Assembly: GCA_964036195.1 (NCBI GenBank)
Contig: OZ038455.1
Span: forward strand, 11,425,855 to 11,489,854
DNA from: Sphaerolaimus hirsutus
Lineage: Eukaryota; Nematoda; Chromadorea; Monhysterida; Sphaerolaimidae
Direction: 5' to 3'
Length of the DNA stretch: 64,000 nucleotides
Part shown: positions 11,311 to 21,700 of the stretch, in pieces
How the letters are laid out: every line of letters starts with the position of its first letter
How positions within the stretch are numbered: position 1 is the first letter of the stretch
Made by a program: the position numbers and the translations under genes
Notes under the pieces: generated by a model
Database searches by the model: none
Told to the model about the DNA's origin: nothing
Seen by the model: the letters and a program-made list of their open reading frames with translations, nothing else

Positions 11311-11633
11311 CTGAGATTTTGCCAACCCGGCACTGTACTCCACTGAACTCCAAATTAACTGGACTGGAATCAACTGGAATTAACTGGACTCAAAATTAAA
11401 TTTTTCCACTATTTTTTTTGTACTAATGCTGGGGTGATCACGATTTTATGGGGCGGGTAACAGATGTGGGCGGTTTTTGAGCTGAATGTAATCTTCTGAC
11501 ATTTACGCTTTTTACATTTTTTTTTACTTTCCTTGTTTATGTGGGCCCATGATGCGGGATATCAGTCGTGGTTGGTATTTGAAATGAATGAAAGGAGAAT
11601 GACAGATGACTGGATTCCGAGAATCGTGATGAC

Positions 11634-11939
11634 TACCGTATTTCCCTGTGCACAACGCCCGGGGCGTTACACAGCTTATAGTGCCCCCGGGGCGCTATGC
11701 TTGGATTCAAAAAATTCCGCGGCGTGCATTGAATTATCTGCACGCTGGGAAACAAAATATTAAATACACACATATTTACGTACCCTTTACGTCATTTTTA
11801 CAAGGATTTGCCTTGCAAAACGCCCCCTACCCAATGATTTAACGCCCAGGCGTTATATTTACAAGGTTGAAAAAAAGGTTGCCAAAAAGTGCGATGGTCT
11901 TGTATAACACCCGGGCGGTTTACACGGAGAAATACGGTA
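11634..11939. repeat. CCGTATTTC-end MITE with CGCCCGGGGCGTTA modules
   Basis: TACCGTATTTCCCTGTGCAC at 11634 pairs with GGAGAAATACGGTA ending 11939. Internal inverted modules are of the type ACGCCCGGGCGTTA. The termini are conserved with 3174-3633 but the inner motif is different. Confidence 0.65.
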
Positions 11940-11994
11940 CTGGTGATTTCAACAGAAATGCAATCTGTTTTATGCTAGCTCACTATGTTCCAAA

Positions 11995-12150
11995 GTTACC
12001 GTATTTTCCAGAGTTGTTAAAATACTGGTATGTTTGGAAAGCGTAAGCATAAATTCACTTTCCAAATTTTGAGTATTGATTAAAGTGTAAGGTATTTTTG
12101 AAATACCTAGGAAAGCGTAAAACGCGTAAGCATAATAATTTCAGAAAATG
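11995..12150. repeat. CAGAGTTG-type element fragment with AAAATAC/AAGCGTAA words
   Basis: CCAGAGTTGTTAAAATAC at about 12008 followed by AAGCGTAAGCATAA words matches the ends of the hAT-like element at 32767-34246. Only part of a copy is visible. Confidence 0.4.
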
Positions 12151-13042
12151 CTCTTGCTGTTGAGCAGTCTAGTCGGAGAATTGGGGGTTGCCTCCTCCAA
12201 AATGCCCAAACCTAGCTACCGTATTTCTTCTAATAGAAGGGCGCCCTTCTATTTTTTTCGTCAATTTTTTAACCCACCCTTCTATTGGAGACGCCTTTCT
12301 ATTGGAGACTGCCCATCTTTTTTTCGCCATTTTTTCGGTGAATTTTTTAAACACCTTCCCGGTCACGTCCGGCACCCATTTTTTATGTTACTTCTTACAT
12401 CCTATCCCCAGTTCTAGGGCGCCCCAAAGGCTGAAACTTGGGGGAGATATTGGCGCAGCCCCCCTCTACTTCGCATGAATTTGGGGGGTCGCGGCGACCC
12501 CTCTCAGGGTGGGTCGCCCTAAGTGTAAAATTTTTTCGTGGCTTTTTTGGTGTCCCACAGCAGGTCCGGCACCCGCTGATTTCTGAGCTGTGGGAGGGGT
12601 ATAAATCTGAAATTTTTGGGATGTGTTACCAAAACCACTCCCCTACTATACACTATTCAATAATGTAAAATAAATGTGAAAAAGTTCTAAAAAATTCTCT
12701 TATTCTCAAAAAAACACCACTCCCCAATAGATGGATGGCAAGAAAGTCACTTTTTGGAACTTTTTTATTAGACACTTGAAGAGCTGGTTTACGATACTTT
12801 AAAGGGAACGGTTTGATGTTTAAAGTTATGTAAAGAACCCTATCTCTAAAATGCCTGCATTACAAAATTTACTTAGGGCGAATTTTATGACATCAGAATG
12901 ACATCATTGTAGGAACAAAAATTTACAAAATTTACACTTTGAAATTCCCCCCAAGTAAATTTTGCAATGCATGCATTTTAGAGGTATGGTTCTTTACATA
13001 ACTTTAAACATCAAACCATTCCCTTTAAAGTATCGTAAACCA

Positions 13043-13472
13043 TGTGCTGACCGTGGCAAAATGGATGGATAAAGAAATACAGAGAATTGATAATTAGGCT
13101 CATATTTGCACATTTACTTATTTGCACTAATTTACAATTTATACACTATATTAATTTACCACGCAAATTGTATTTCCTGCACTATATTATTTACCCATGG
13201 AGAATACTCGATTAGGAAAGTGTTCTATAAGTTATTGATAGGTTTATGTGGAATGTTTAGGTTAAAAGGTCAAATATGTTATTATTAGGTGTATTAATAT
13301 AAAATTAGGCTCATTCAACTCGCCGTAATTTTCTGATCATGATTATACATACATTTGCATAGTTTACTTGCAGTTTACAAAAGTCAAATCTTGTAAATAT
13401 TTACGTGCTGCGTAATTATCTAGGCCAGCGTCCTAATGGAGAAATAGTGCCCTGTATGCAACTAGCATTTAC
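13043..13472 (+). repeat. 5' LTR of the BEL/Pao element (shared part)
   Basis: These 430 bases are repeated almost perfectly at 22938-23367. After CATTTACT the 5' copy diverges from the 3' copy. The following 95 bases (13473-13568) include a tandem duplicate of AGGGCTGTAGCTGACAG and may be the remainder of a shortened LTR. The 60-codon ORF inside both copies is not a gene I can support. Confidence 0.8.
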
Positions 13473-13570
13473 TAAGTGCAAAAGTAGGGGTATCAGTGTA
13501 CAAAGGGCTGTAGCTGACAGAGGGCTGTAGCTGACAGAGAGTGGATTTGAAAACCAAGTATTAGGATACT

Positions 13571-13588
13571 TGGTAGCGTGTAGGGGCT
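13571..13588 (+). other. Candidate primer-binding site
   Basis: TGGTAGCGTGTAGGGGC begins with the TGG expected to pair with a tRNA 3' CCA. The same first eight bases TGGTAGCG occur at 54200 ahead of the second env-bearing element. The priming tRNA is not identified. Confidence 0.35.
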
Positions 13589-13956
13589 TTGCGGAGCTCC
13601 CATCAAATATACACGCTGTGCCTGCTCGGTACCATCAGATCAGACAGCACAAAAGTGCCAGAAAACTGCATTGCACAGACGCAATTGCAGAGCAGTGTAA
13701 AGAAACACTGCCCAGAATCAGAAAGTGCACCAGAGTGCACAGAAACGTGTCACGGGCGACACGGCAAGCGCAGCACTGCGCACAGCGGCACAGGAGCCGC
13801 TCAGGAAAGCAAGTGGCCGGCGTGGTCACAAGGCACACAGGCGTGCCAGAAAGAGCGCCAGAGCGCTCAGAAAGAGTGTGTACGGACCCTCCTTGGGCGC
13901 ACACTGCTGGGCAAATAAATTGTTTATTGTCCAGGTGGATTTGACCGGTGTGTTGA

Positions 13957-14050
13957 AGTCAACGCGTGTAAACAATCACGTCAGGGGCTTTAGGAACACA
14001 CCTGGTGCCAGTGCAGTAAAGGTCAACGCGTGAGAACACGTCAGGGGCCT
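13957..14050 (+). repeat. Direct repeat in the BEL/Pao leader
   Basis: GTCAACGCGTG...AACA...CGTCAGGGGC occurs twice (13958-13988 and 14021-14048) in the untranslated leader just upstream of gag. Its position would suit an RNA packaging or dimerisation signal. That role is inference only. Confidence 0.4.
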
Positions 14051-14192
14051 GTAGGACTGCATTGGTATTGTGCGTGGCACAACAAATCCGTGGTGCACAG
14101 AGCACTGCACAGAAAGACGCAGAGAAGCGTCCCAAGCGTCACAGGCGACGCACTATAAAGAGAAACAGTGAAGAAAAAATTCGTCAGCAAAA

Positions 14193-15770
14193 ATGGTTTC
14201 GCCAACAGGTCACATCAGAAAGACCCTGGGGCCAGCAAAGCACAGGGTGGAAAGTAGATTGGCAAGAGAATTTGCCAAATATGACCTGGAACTATTTGCG
14301 GAAGCATCAAAGGAAGATAAGAGAACAGAGATGAGAAGAGTGATTGCAACTATCAAACAGGAGGGTGCAAAATTGGAAAGTGCAATGACTGCAGTGAGAA
14401 CTCAATTTGACGCATGGAGGGACATCGTCAAGGACATTGACGAACCCGACCAGTTGGAACAAGAACAGAAGATATACCAAGACTCATATGAGGAGTATGC
14501 AAATATGTCAGACTTGGTGACACAGAAAGTTGTAGCCATGAATGTGTATATCGAAGAGTTGCAAGACATGATCCAGCAACAGAGCGGAAACACCATGTAT
14601 GAAGTCAATACAGCATTCATACAGCAGATGGCTGCACAGATGGCTCTGACAGCTCAGGGAGCTGTTCAGGGAGCCAGTTCAACCAATGCAACCACAGCAA
14701 AAAGCGTCAAATTGCAAAAACTGGAAGTGGAACAGTTTACTGGGGAAATTGTCAAATTCCGATCATGGTGGCAAATGTTCGAATCCCACATTCACAATTG
14801 GACAGATTTGGAGGACATTTCCAAGTTTTCATACTTGAGGAGCTTGCTGAAAGGCTCAGCATTTGGCATGATCAGTGGATTGAGTGTGACCGCAGAGAAC
14901 TATGCACCCGCAATTGCAATGCTCAAGAAGAGATATGACCAGCCAGTTGTGGTCAGAAACACGCTGATGAGTAATATCATGAAGTTGCGACAGGCCAGGA
15001 ATACCTGTCAGGATATGAGAATTTTGTTTGATGCAATTGAAAGGCTGCTCCAGCAGTTGGAGTCACTGGGTGAATCAGTGGAACATCCAATGCTGTTGAG
15101 CCAGCTGCAACAGAAAGTGCCACCCGAGGTTCTCAGAGAAATCCAGAAGGAACAGGGAACTGAGGAAGCCTTGACGGTGGAAAAATTCAGAGAGCTGTTT
15201 GGCAAGCAGCTAGCGCTCAGTGAGGCTGTACAGCATTCACAGCAAACTGAGGCACCAGTTCAGCAATCGCGCCAAGGATTTGGGAATAATCCCCGCGCAC
15301 AGCAATTCAATAATCGGTTTCAAGGCAATGGGAACCGATTCAGAGGGCCAGAGAACCCAAGGACCAGCACAGGGAGCATGTCTGTGATCCAGAATGGACA
15401 GAGTGCACCACAGGCTGGATTCATGAATCCTGGGAGGCCGTGTGTGTTCTGCAATGACACACAGCAATTACACTTTAATGATAAGTGTCCAAAGTTCAAA
15501 ACTGCCAGAGAAAGGAGAGTGATTTTGTCAAAGGCAGAGCGATGCCTGAGATGCCTGCAGAAAGGGCATTACATGAATCAATGTCAATTTACGAGAAGTT
15601 GCTTCTATTGCAAGTCCAATAGGCACCACACTGCGGTGTGCCCAGAGAAATTTGGTGACAATGGCAATGGAAACGCTGGACGGCAAATTCCAGCGTTCAG
15701 AGCGAATGGTCAACAGAATGGCCAGCAATCAGCAAACAATGGCAGAAAGTCTGTGCCGACAGCCGGTTGA
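14193..15770 (+). CDS. BEL/Pao Gag polyprotein
   Basis: The ATG at 14193 opens 525 codons. The N-terminal part is helical and charged, followed by a capsid-like region with 'VEQFTGEIVKFRSWWQMFES' (about residues 185-205), the F-x-G-x-x-x-x-[FY]-x-x-[WF] motif typical of BEL/Pao and Ty3 Gag. Three zinc knuckles follow: one beginning 'CVFC' (about 416), 'CLRCLQKGHYMNQC' (about 451) and 'CFYCKSNRHHTAVC' (about 470). Three knuckles are characteristic of BEL/Pao. It ends at TGA 15768-15770; the next codons stay open in the same frame into pol. Gag would form the particle shell and bind the RNA. Confidence 0.92.
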   Translation: MVSPTGHIRKTLGPAKHRVESRLAREFAKYDLELFAEASKEDKRTEMRRVIATIKQEGAKLESAMTAVRTQFDAWRDIVKDIDEPDQLEQEQKIYQDSYEEYANMSDLVTQKVVAMNVYIEELQDMIQQQSGNTMYEVNTAFIQQMAAQMALTAQGAVQGASSTNATTAKSVKLQKLEVEQFTGEIVKFRSWWQMFESHIHNWTDLEDISKFSYLRSLLKGSAFGMISGLSVTAENYAPAIAMLKKRYDQPVVVRNTLMSNIMKLRQARNTCQDMRILFDAIERLLQQLESLGESVEHPMLLSQLQQKVPPEVLREIQKEQGTEEALTVEKFRELFGKQLALSEAVQHSQQTEAPVQQSRQGFGNNPRAQQFNNRFQGNGNRFRGPENPRTSTGSMSVIQNGQSAPQAGFMNPGRPCVFCNDTQQLHFNDKCPKFKTARERRVILSKAERCLRCLQKGHYMNQCQFTRSCFYCKSNRHHTAVCPEKFGDNGNGNAGRQIPAFRANGQQNGQQSANNGRKSVPTAG

Positions 15771-18700
15771 CCAGCACAGAGCCAACAGAGAAAGGCCACA
15801 GTGAATTGTGTCACTGTGGAAGAAGCTGGACCAGAAATGGTAGAGACAGAAACCATATCCAGCACAGTGGTTACAGAACCAAATACAAAGCAACAGAATA
15901 CGTCAGTGAACCTGTCAGTAAACAGGAACATGTCAATGTTGATGACAGCCAGAACTGTGATTGAGGCTTCAGAAATGGATACAGAGATGGAGCCTGAACA
16001 GCCACCACTACAGATTCAAGCGTTCCTGGACACAGGATCCCAGGGAACGTACATGTCAGAAAAAGTGGCCAAGAAACTCAATCTGAAGAGTACAGGTGAA
16101 CACCACATCCAGGTGTACACTTTCGGAAATGAAAAGCCGCACTATAAAGTGGTACAGCAAGTGGAATTCAGAATGCGGCTCAGAAATGGCCAGAAAGTGG
16201 AAATGGTGGCAGATGTGGTCCCGACGTTGACCACAGAACAAGTCAAAGTGCCTGTATCAGAACAGGACGAAAAGTACCTGCAGAAGTACTTCCCGGATGA
16301 GAGTTACTTTGCAGACAGAATTCCCAAAGAAAAAGGGACAGAGTGCAAGTTCAAGCCAGACATTATAGTAGGCTTGAATTATTTCTGGGACTTGATGTCC
16401 AGAAACACCAGCACCACCAGACTTCCGTCAGGATTGTATGTCATTCCATCAGAATTGGGATTGCTGATGGGAGGTGGGCAGCTGACGAGCAACAGAAATC
16501 AATGGACCACGGATGGTGCATACCCGGTGGTGGTCAACACAATTGTGCATCAAATTCAGAGAGAAAAGTGGTACGAGGAAGCACCGTTGTCAATTGCTCC
16601 TGTACCAAATGTTAAAGACATGGATAGACTGGATACCATTGGCATAATGGACCAGCCAGACCTCGTCGAGGATGATGAGGCCATAAAGCAGTTCAATGAG
16701 AGTGTACAGAGAAACCCAGATGGACGGTACTCTGTAAAGTTCATGTACAAACCAAATTTGCATGAACTCCCAGATAACAAAGCAATGGCGTTCAAAAGGT
16801 TCAGATACCTCACCAACAGGCTCAAGAGAGACCCAGAATTACTGGAGAAAATTCAGGCAATCATGAAAGCACAAGAGGAGCAAGGAGTGATTGAAAAAGT
16901 TCAAGAAGATATTATGGATGGCAGAAAGTTCCATATTTTGCCTCATCAACCAGTGATAACGCCAGAGAAAACTACCACAAAGGTCAGAGAGGTATACGAT
17001 GCCTCAGCGAAACCGCCAGGCATGCCAAGCTTGAATGAGTGCATGTACCGCGGTCCAGTGATACTACCACAGCTGGTAGGGATGCTGATGCGATTCCGGT
17101 TGCATGGAATCGCCCTGGTCGCAGACATAGAGAAAGCGTTTCTGCAGATTAGTCTGCAGGACAGTGACAGAGATGTGACAAGATTTCTGTGGTACAAGGA
17201 TCCCACGAAACCATCCATGGAGGACAACATTCAGATTTACAGATTTGCCAGAGTGCCATTTGGTATAATCTGCAGTCCAGCGCTGCTGGCGCTGACAGTC
17301 AGATACCACCTGAATCAAGCTGGCACAGAAAATGCAAAATTGATCGATGAAAATCTGTATGTGGATAATTTGATCCTCAGTGTGGACACAGAGCAGAAAG
17401 CAATCGAATTGTACCAGGAATCCAAAGTGTTGTTCACAGAAGCACAGATGAATCTGAGAGAATGGAACAGCAACAATAAGAGTTTTACTTGGCAATTGGC
17501 AGAGTCAGATGTAGCCAAGGAAATTGTCACAACAGTGCTAGGAATGAAATGGGACATAGAAAGCGACCAGATGTGGCTGAAAACGCCAAAGACAGTCCAG
17601 AAATCACAATTATCAGAAACTGACCGGAAAATCAAACTTCCCACGAAAAGGACAGTTGCAAAGGTGACTGCGGGATGTTTTGATCCAATGGGACTCGTCA
17701 GTCCTGTCCTACTGCCAGCAAAGAGATTTTTGCAAACGTTATGGCATTCAGGACCAAGTGCCAAAGAGTGGGATTCACCCCTGTCTGAGGAACAGACAGC
17801 AATTTGGCAGCAATTAGAGACGGAATTGCTCAAGGTTGGACAGATCAAGTTCAACAGAAATCTGAATTATCAGAGTGGTGCAGATGCACAACTGCACATC
17901 TTCGTCGATGCCTCAGCAATGGCATACAGCGCAGCGGCATACATATGCCAGAAAACAGAAAATGACAGCGGCACGTCAAGCCTGCTGTACTCCAGATTGA
18001 GACTCGCTCCAAAGAAACCAGAAGTGACAATTCCACGGCTGGAATTGTTAGCAATGTTGATCGGCAGCAGAATGTCAAAGTTTATTCACAAGGAGCTCAA
18101 GGACGTCAAATTCGGTCAAACAGTCGTATGGTCAGATTCAACTTGTTGTCTGAAGTGGCTGATAACTGCGAAGCCACTGGCATGTTTTGTCAAGAACAGA
18201 TTGGATGAAATTAGGAAAATTCAGAGTGAGACAGAGAACATGCACATCAGACACATCGCAGGACTGGAGAACCCAGCTGACATGGCCACAAGAGGCATGA
18301 ATATGTCAGAATTGGAAGGCAGTAACCTGTGGTGGAAGGGGCCAGAATGGCTAATGACTGGAGAATGGCCAGAGCCGAAAGTGGAGCCAGTCACGCCAGA
18401 AGTAATGGCAGAAATCAAGAAAGAAGAGCTCAAGTTCCCAAAAGCCAGTCCAATTTACCTGGGCGCCATACAGCAAGTGGTTAGTGACCCAGATGCCAGC
18501 AATGTGCAAGCTGATGAAAGCAAGCAAAGCAACCCATTGGGAATTGAGATTCAGAGATTCTCATCACTGACAAAGTTACTGGATTCAACAGTATACGTGA
18601 TGAGATTTGTGCGACAGATGCACAAAAAGCGCAGCAAAAATGACAGTCAGAATGGATTGTCAGAAATCATGAAAAGTATCTGTGGTACAATAAAACCACA

Positions 18701-21700
18701 GGGAATTATCAGTATTGAAGAGAGAGAGATTGCGTTGAAATATTGGATCAAAGTGACGCAACAGAATCATTACAAAGGAGTGGCAGAGATTCTGGCAACA
18801 GGCCACAGCAGAGGCAGCCAGAATAGCAAGAAAACAGCTGCAGACCAGCAGTTGATCAAATGGCTCAATGTGCAAATGCATCAGGATGAAATCCTGAAGT
18901 GCCATGGCAGAATGGAGCATACAGACCCACAGGAGGTCACAGTGCCACTTATACTGTTGCCAGCAATGGCTACAGTGACTCAGCTGATCGTCAGAGACCA
19001 GCATGAAAAGTTGATGCACGCAGGAGTGCAACACACATTGGCAGCAATCAGACAAAAGTACTGGATTACACAGGGCAGACGGGTGATCTACAATGTGACC
19101 AGAACCTGCCCAACCTGTAAGAAATTGGGAGCGAAGCCGTACCAGCTTCCACCAATGCCAGATTTACCAGAAACCAGAGTTCAGAGAGCCAGACCGTTCC
19201 AGTACACGGGCTTGGATTATTTAGGACCAGTTTGGTACAAAGTGGACAAAGATCACAGGAAAATGTGGATCTGTTTGTTCACATGCATGGTGACACGTGC
19301 AGTTCACCTGGAAAGTGTGCTGGACATGACAGCACAGGAATTCCTGAACGTAGTCAGAAGATTTATCGCCAGGCGCGGAAAGCCTGAGGCAGTGATTTCA
19401 GACAATGCGACGCAATTCAAATTGACAGAGAAAGTGCTCAGCACAAGCACTGACAAGGCCATTAATACTGGGAAAGAATGGTCAGAAATGATCAAAAGTG
19501 GAGCAGTACAGACTTACTGCTCACAGCAACAAATCCAGTGGAACATGACTACTCCTATGGCACCATGGCAGGGAGGAGTCTATGAGAGAATGGTGGGCAT
19601 CACCAAGAAACATTTCAAGGCAGCTGTGGGGCACAGAATGTTAACCCTGCAAGAATTGTTGACACTTCTGCCAGAAGTTGAGGCAGTGATCAACAGCAGG
19701 CCAATCTCTTACATCTATGGTGATGTAAAAAGTCTCAGAGTGCTGACGCCAAAAGACTTTCTGACAGGGGAAGGTCAGATTGGAGCACCACAGTTTGACG
19801 CAGACAAGGATGGAGAATTTGTGCCCAGAATGGATAACGCAGCGAAACTGCAGAAATATTGGGAGACAACCCAGCAAACTTTGGATAAGTTCTGGGACTT
19901 GTGGCATCAAGAGTATATCCCGAGCTTGAGGGAAAGAACTCAGGTGACGCACAAACATGGCAGATTGACAGCGACTCAAGAACCCAAAGTGAATGAAGTT
20001 GTGCTGATTTATGAAGAGAACATGCCCAGAGGTGCATGGAGGATGGGTCGCATCGAGCAGTTAGAGCCCAGCAAAGATGGACAGATTCGCTCAGCAAAAG
20101 TCAGAACTGCCAACAGAAATGTGATCAGCAGACCACTCAATCAATTGTATCCACTGGAAATCAATTCAAAGACAATGGATATCCCAGAGACAGCAGTGAC
20201 AGTCAAAGTGGATTTACTGGACCCAGCAATTGTCCAGAAACATGTCAGAAATCAGAGCTCGAACAGAGACTCTGTACCAAACCCTGCTCAGAGGAACTCA
20301 GCATCGGATAGAGTCCTGAGAAGTGCAACAGGGAAAGCCACAGCAACCACCAGCAGTCTGGTGATTGGAATGCTGTGCATAGTGTTGATGCTGGCAGGCA
20401 TGTCAGAGTCAGCAACGCTGAGAGAAGCCGGCAAGGCTTACAGTGAAGTATTTTCCAGAACACACGTTCTAGAAACCTCGACAGTAAGGCCACCATCATT
20501 GGCAGCGCATCATGGATTGCCGCCTTTGCCTTCAGAATGGCCACAAAAATCTGTCAGAGAAATGCAGACTTATGAGAGATTCAAGGATGCAATTAAGGAT
20601 CATCTTGTGGAACAAGTGATCAGTTCACAAAGCCAGAAGTATCAGATTTGCACCAGTGGAAGGCATGGACATGCGCTTACAGTTCCTGAAGAAGTGCAGT
20701 GCCATATCCCACCAAGGAATTTTGTCAAGGCAATGAAAGTTACACACTATGCACAGAGACAGATTCCACAGAAAGAGAAAGCATACAGATGCTACATCAG
20801 AATCAAAGAAATCATCACACACACCAGTTTCTGGGGAGCAAAAGGCATTACAGGCAATTTTGAGAAATACCAGCAAGTTGGCGTGGTAGCCTGTAACTAT
20901 GCAAGAATTCACAAGATGTTCAGAGGAACACCTTTGGTGGAAATGGAGCCCAGAGTGTGGACAACCAATCAAACCTTGAATGTGGAATATTCATGGTGTT
21001 GTCATGACAAAGAAAATGTCGTCAGTAACTTCTACATGGAAGAAGGAACCGTGGCTTCACTCGATGGAAAGACTGTAATCAGCGACTTGCAAGATTTCAG
21101 CCAGTGCAGAGCCATGATGGGACATTGCAGAGACCACAATTATGGAATCACAGTGTGGGATACAGAGAACTTCAAGCATCAATGTGCATATGAGAGAATT
21201 GGCAGATTCAAGTCAGAGATATCTGGCCAGACAATTATTGTGTCAAAATTGCAAGCAGCATACTCCCACAGCAACAAGACAAAGAGGCCAATTGGTTCAG
21301 AATGTGTTCCGGGAGACACATACTACACCGATCAAGGAGGTGTATTCATCCAGTTTGACAGAAGAGAAGATGTGCCTGTGGAATGGGCAATGCCAGGAAA
21401 GATAGTGGAGGCGAGAGAGTCAACAATCAGTGGAACATTGTATGCCAGATTGGACGACAGAAACTCCAAGTTTCAGTTCCTGCAACATGTGGTCAGAGAG
21501 ATGACTCAGGCACAATTTGCGATTGTATGGCATCAGTTATGTCAACTTCGCAAGAACCAGCTGGACATGTTGACTCAGCTTTTCCGCATCGATCCAACAC
21601 TGGGGATTCGAGCCATGCTGGGAAGACAGGATGTTCATGCAGAATGGGCTGGAGAAGCAATTATGTTTTGGGAATGCAAGGAAGTGCAGCCATACATAAT

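Noticed and set aside
13106-13288. 60-codon ORF, repeated exactly at 23001-23183
   Set aside because: It lies inside the duplicated LTR part of the BEL/Pao element. Its identity reflects the LTR repeat, and there is no domain or start context to support a gene.
15767-16615. Short plus-strand ORFs in other frames at the start of pol
   Set aside because: They overlap the protease-coding frame and have no motif. The gag/pol link is in frame through one TGA, so no frameshift product is needed.
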